From positions 620,001-684,000 of the forward strand of contig NZ_CP017706.1 of the NCBI RefSeq assembly GCF_002706375.1: a stretch of 64,000 bases of DNA, read 5' to 3'. This stretch comes from Lactobacillus amylovorus DSM 20531 (lineage in GTDB: Bacteria > Bacillota > Bacilli > Lactobacillales > Lactobacillaceae). Position numbers and translations under genes: made by a program. Below, one piece after another: positions 59,179 to 64,000 of the stretch. The stretch's first letter is position 1, and each line of letters starts with the position of its first letter. Below the pieces are notes generated by a model, which saw nothing but the letters and a program-made list of their open reading frames with translations, searched no databases and was not told where the DNA came from.

Positions 59179-59374
59179 TTACTCAAGAATTCTCTTCTCG
59201 GTCGCTCTACAATCTGTTCTCTTTGATTGTCTCGGTTTTTTGCTTGGATTATATTCAGTTTTCAATGTACTAACTCTTTGAGGTACTACCCTCAAAACTA
59301 AACAAAGTTTCTCAGTGTGCTTCCGCTTGCTCTGGATACTTCTCTTAGTATTTCTACTCTCCATATCCTTCGCT

Positions 59375-60947
<1,573 letters not shown>

Positions 60948-61114
60948 AAGTTTGAAATGACTTCATTTCGATTATTTAAGATCTTTGTCTCAAATTTATT
61001 GCTTGCGAATTGACTTCGCTTTTTGTTTGGGTTTTTACACCCGCACACTTTTAGCGAAACTTTGTTCAGTTTTCAAAGTACTACCTCCGTCCGGTTCAAC
61101 CAGACGGCTTTTAT

Positions 61115-61349
61115 ATTTTATCAAACCCTCAAGCCCTTGTCAAGAACTTTTTTGAATTTGTTTTTCGTCATCCGCTCGAGTTATTCATCTCTTGCCTGAC
61201 GACATTTAAATATATTACCAGCTTCTTCTCCCCTTTGCAAGTACTTTTTTCATTTTATCGATTTTTCCTTTGCTCAGGCTTCTTATTCAAGCTGTGCCCT
61301 TCTCTCGAAACGACTTTATTAATATATAATACTTGCAAAACAAATGCAA
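61115..61349 (-). promoter_or_regulatory. Tandem promoters of rRNA operon 2
   Basis: Two promoters shared with operon 1 (TTGACA/TAAAAT at 61115-61143 and TTGCAA/TAATAT at about 61212-61240). A copy-specific third one, TTGCAT/TATATT with a 17-nt spacer, is at 61321-61349. The rest of 60948-61484 has no gene. Confidence 0.75.
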
Positions 61350-61500
61350 GCACTTTTTTAATTAATAATTTGTCACGCTTAAAAACGCGACTTCAATAAT
61401 ATAACCTATTTACTACTAACGAGCAAGCATAATTTTCAAATGAATATTGCTCTAATTCATGTTAAAGTTGATACAGCAACACTTAGAGGAGGTTTTTAAA

Positions 61501-62454
61501 ATTAAAAAAGTTGATTTAGCTATCATTGGTGCCGGTCCTGTTGGAACATTTGCCGCACATTTCGCCCATTTACATGGTTTAAATACAATCCTTTTTGATT
61601 CCCTATCCGAGTTGGGCGGTCAACCGCAAATGCTTTATCCTTTTAAACAGATAACTGACATCCCTGCTTTCGGCACAATCAAAGCGCATGATTTAATTCA
61701 AAGATTAACTGCAAACTTAGAAAACGAAACTGAAATAGTAACTAATCATAAAGTTGAAAACATCGTCAAAAACGCAGACGGTTTTACAATTGATGATTCA
61801 GTCTTCGCACGCAGCATTATTATCGCTACAGGAGCAGGCGCATTCAAACCTAAAGAGCTCCCACTTAAAATGAACGATGACATCAAAAAAAGAGTTCATT
61901 ACTTTATTAGGGATCCTAAAAAATTTGCTAACCAAACAATCGGTGTTTTTGGTGGTGGCGACTCAGCTCTAGATTTAGCACTTGAACTTGCAAATTATGC
62001 TGATATTAAATTAATTCATCGCCGTGATCAATTCCGTGGGCTCGAATCAAATGTGCAAAAACTCAAATCCTTAAAAAACGTTGAAATTCTTACCCCATAT
62101 CTTCCTAAAGATATTCAATTAATCGATAATAAGTTAGACATCAGTCTTAAGGAAATGGGAGACACTCAATTGCGTCATGAACAATTCGATCAGATTGTAG
62201 TAGCCTACGGCTTTAGAGCTAATAATCGTTTCGTTAAAAAATGGGGCATCGATCTTAAAGGGACAAATATTCCAGTTGATCGAGCAATGAAAACCAATAT
62301 TGATGGAATTTATGCAGCAGGCGATGTTGTTTCTTACTCTGGACGTGTTCCTTTAATTGCTTTAGGTTTTGGCGAAGCTCAAATTGCTATTACATCAATT
62401 ATGCGCAACCTATTTCCGGAAAAGACTTTAACAATCCATTCAACGAGTATATAG
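61501..62454 (+). CDS. Ferredoxin-NADP reductase-like flavoprotein (TrxB-like, no CxxC)
   Basis: About 318 residues. FAD loop GAGPVGTFAAHFA at the N terminus, NADP loop GGGDSALDLALELA in the middle and C-terminal AAGDVVSYSGRVPLIALGFGEA. It has the thioredoxin-reductase fold but lacks the redox CxxC pair, as in YumC-type ferredoxin-NADP reductases. Start: AGAGGAGG (61485-61492) is 8 nt before an ATT codon at 61501, which gives the expected N terminus KKVDLAIIGAGPVG. The upstream in-frame ATG at 61459 has no ribosome-binding site and would add 14 residues and place the Shine-Dalgarno inside the gene. ATT is a rare start. Confidence 0.85.
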   Translation: MKKVDLAIIGAGPVGTFAAHFAHLHGLNTILFDSLSELGGQPQMLYPFKQITDIPAFGTIKAHDLIQRLTANLENETEIVTNHKVENIVKNADGFTIDDSVFARSIIIATGAGAFKPKELPLKMNDDIKKRVHYFIRDPKKFANQTIGVFGGGDSALDLALELANYADIKLIHRRDQFRGLESNVQKLKSLKNVEILTPYLPKDIQLIDNKLDISLKEMGDTQLRHEQFDQIVVAYGFRANNRFVKKWGIDLKGTNIPVDRAMKTNIDGIYAAGDVVSYSGRVPLIALGFGEAQIAITSIMRNLFPEKTLTIHSTSI

Positions 62455-62463
62455 GGGGTTTTT

Positions 62464-63114
62464 ATGGCTTTAATTGATTTTATTTTGCATATTGACGACC
62501 ACTTAGTCACCATCGTTAATCAATTTGGCGGTTGGTCTTACCTAATCCTTTTCGCCATTATTTTTATCGAAACTGGTTTAGTCGTTTTTCCATTCTTACC
62601 GGGAGATTCTCTTATCTTTGCGGCAAGTGCAATGGCAGCCAATCCAAAGTACGGTTTAAATGTTTGGCTAATTTACGTAGTGGTCGCCTTGGCCGCAATT
62701 GTCGGTGATACGGTCAACTATGAAATAGGTGCTTGGTCTACTCGAGCTGGAGAAAAACATAGCTGGTTCAATAAACTAATCAATGAAAATAACCGATTGG
62801 CAGCTGAAAAGTTCTTCGAACGTCATGGTCCAACCACGATTGTTATAGGAAGATTTATACCATTTATTCGTACTTTTGTTCCGTTCATTTCAGGCGGCAG
62901 CAAGATGCATTATGGCAAATTCATTACATATAATATCGTAGGTGGCCTGCTTTGGACGGGATTATTTACAACAATCGGATTCTTCTTTGGTAATATTCCA
63001 TTTGTAAAGGATCACTTCTCAATGATCGTAATTGCCATTATCCTTGTTTCGGTAGTGCCAATTGCTATTGTTGCTTTAAAGAAAAAATTGTCATTAAAAA
63101 AAGAATTCCATTAA
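62464..63114 (+). CDS. DedA-family membrane protein
   Basis: 216 residues, about five membrane segments, with the family sequence FFERHGPTTIVIGRFIPFIRTFVPFISGGSKM. DedA/SNARE-associated proteins are lipid or undecaprenyl-phosphate transporters or scramblases; which applies here is not known. A ribosome-binding site (GGGGG) precedes the ATG, 9 nt after the flavoprotein stop, so the two are probably co-transcribed. Confidence 0.9.
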   Translation: MALIDFILHIDDHLVTIVNQFGGWSYLILFAIIFIETGLVVFPFLPGDSLIFAASAMAANPKYGLNVWLIYVVVALAAIVGDTVNYEIGAWSTRAGEKHSWFNKLINENNRLAAEKFFERHGPTTIVIGRFIPFIRTFVPFISGGSKMHYGKFITYNIVGGLLWTGLFTTIGFFFGNIPFVKDHFSMIVIAIILVSVVPIAIVALKKKLSLKKEFH

Positions 63115-63136
63115 CGGAATTCTTTGGTTCTATGAT

Positions 63137-63184
63137 AAATCCTGTTGATAGATTTCTATGATATTCTATCAATAGGATTTTTTG
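63137..63184 (+). terminator. Terminator after the dedA gene
   Basis: AAATCCTGTTGATAGA/TCTATCAATAGGATTT hairpin followed by T6. A shorter hairpin (AAGAATTCC/GGAATTCTT) overlaps the dedA stop codon at about 63103-63124. Confidence 0.85.
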
Positions 63185-63259
63185 CATTAAAAAAGAGGCA
63201 CAAGCCTCACTGCATAATGTCCTTTGATACCACTCTTTAGAAATTAAGGTGAATTGCTT

Positions 63260-64000
63260 ATGTCCTCTTATAATGATTGTATTAAATTTTCTCTGAATAT
63301 TAAAGACCCTTTGTTAGAATTTTTTGATATCTCAACTGGCAAATACCGCAATCGTAAAGCCAAGTTCTACCACGCTATTGTACATTTAGACCATTGCTTA
63401 AACTGTGGCTCCGCTAACATCGTACATAACGGTCATTTGTATTCTAATGTGCGTTATCCTGCTTTAGATGCTAGTCTGCCCGTCTTTATCAGAATAGCTA
63501 AAGAAAGAATTATCTGCCGTGATTGTCAGACAAATTCGATGGCTCAAACAGAACTAGTAGATAAATACTGCTGTATTTCTAATGCCACCAAGCGTAAAAT
63601 TATTGGCTCTTTAACCGAAGACTGGTCCATGAAGAGCATTGCCAGACAAACTTCAACTTCAACCAATACCGTGCAACGCGTACTAGAGAAATATAGTCCG
63701 TCTTCCTTTGAAGATACTGACTGGCTGCCGGAATACCTGGCTTTTGATGAATTCAGAGGCGTTGGCAGGCAGCTGCACTTTATTGCCATTGATGGTCACA
63801 CGCACAAAATAGTTAAGGTACTGCCTACCAGATTAAAAAAAGATATTATCAATTACTTTAAACGTTTCCCAATAACCGTAAGAAACAAGGTTAAGACTGT
63901 AACTATGGATCTTAATTACTATTATGACATTATGGCTAAGGAGCTTTTTCCTAATGCTCAAGTAATCCTCGACCGTTTCCATATCGTTCAGATGCTTAAC
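63260..64000 (+). CDS. ISL3-family transposase, 5' part (cut by the window end)
   Basis: Open frame from ATG 63260 (AAGGTG 8 nt upstream) to the window edge, 247 codons without a stop. The zinc-finger-like N terminus (LNCGSANIVHNG and ICRDCQ), the helix-turn-helix (SMKSIARQTSTSTNTVQRVLEKY) and the DDE start (YLAFDEFRGVG, then TVTMDLNYYYD and VILDRFHIVQ) are those of ISL3-family transposases. The left inverted repeat of the element was not located with certainty. Confidence 0.9.
   Translation, partial: MSSYNDCIKFSLNIKDPLLEFFDISTGKYRNRKAKFYHAIVHLDHCLNCGSANIVHNGHLYSNVRYPALDASLPVFIRIAKERIICRDCQTNSMAQTELVDKYCCISNATKRKIIGSLTEDWSMKSIARQTSTSTNTVQRVLEKYSPSSFEDTDWLPEYLAFDEFRGVGRQLHFIAIDGHTHKIVKVLPTRLKKDIINYFKRFPITVRNKVKTVTMDLNYYYDIMAKELFPNAQVILDRFHIVQMLN

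Overview
The window is low-G+C Firmicute chromosome and almost certainly comes from a Lactobacillus of the L. acidophilus/L. delbrueckii group. Pointers are a complete FabT-controlled type II fatty-acid operon ending in a short BirA, an SMK-box upstream of metK, cydABCD with a lone menA but no other menaquinone genes, LafA/LafB/LtaS lipoteichoic-acid genes, Gram-positive tRNA gene order behind rRNA operons, and IS30-, IS4- and ISL3-type insertion sequences. Species cannot be fixed from the sequence alone.

Layout. 1-10.2 kb (minus strand): fabZ1-fabH-acpP-fabD-fabG-fabF-accB-fabZ2-accC-accD-accA-fabI-birA, read from one promoter with palindromes that look like FabT operators; fabT is separate at 10.3-10.7 kb. 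10.9-14.4 kb (plus strand): a very AT-rich island holding an Rgg-type regulator, an 11-13-residue hydrophobic peptide, a 41-residue precursor-like peptide ending in C-N-N-N-C, a terminator, a private acyl carrier protein, an E1/ThiF-MccB-like adenylating enzyme with an N-terminal recognition-like domain, and an LpxL-like acyltransferase, followed by an MFS exporter. I read this as a quorum-sensing-controlled, probably lipidated RiPP pathway; it is the most novel part of the window. 15.5-21.7 kb: cupin, a 26-residue membrane peptide behind a cre-like promoter, a MurJ/SpoVB-like flippase, leuS with a T-box, and a PAP2 phosphatase. 21.7-30.8 kb: respiratory block (ndh, menA, polyprenyl synthase, cydC/D, cydB, cydA). 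31-32.2 kb: IS30 element. 32.3-35.1 kb: DHA2 exporter and metK with its SMK riboswitch.

35-61.4 kb is the translation and envelope region. Two almost identical rRNA operons (16S-23S-5S, minus strand) lie as direct repeats about 19.4 kb apart. Together with three further tRNA groups they carry 31 tRNA genes. Between the repeats are an IS4-type element inserted in the smpB terminator, smpB, rnr, secG, ltaS, a flippase-like membrane protein, lafB-like and lafA-like glycosyltransferases, a degenerate pseudogene and a Nudix hydrolase. 61.5-64 kb: a ferredoxin-NADP reductase-like flavoprotein (apparently with an ATT start), a DedA protein and the 5' part of an ISL3 transposase cut by the window edge.

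How the parts connect: the fatty-acid operon lies head to head with the peptide island, so acyl-ACP made by the first is a plausible substrate for the ACP/acyltransferase of the second. NDH-2, MenA, the prenyl synthase and cytochrome bd make up a minimal electron-transport chain that would still need external haem and a naphthoate precursor. LafA, LafB and LtaS make the glycolipid anchor and polymer of lipoteichoic acid.
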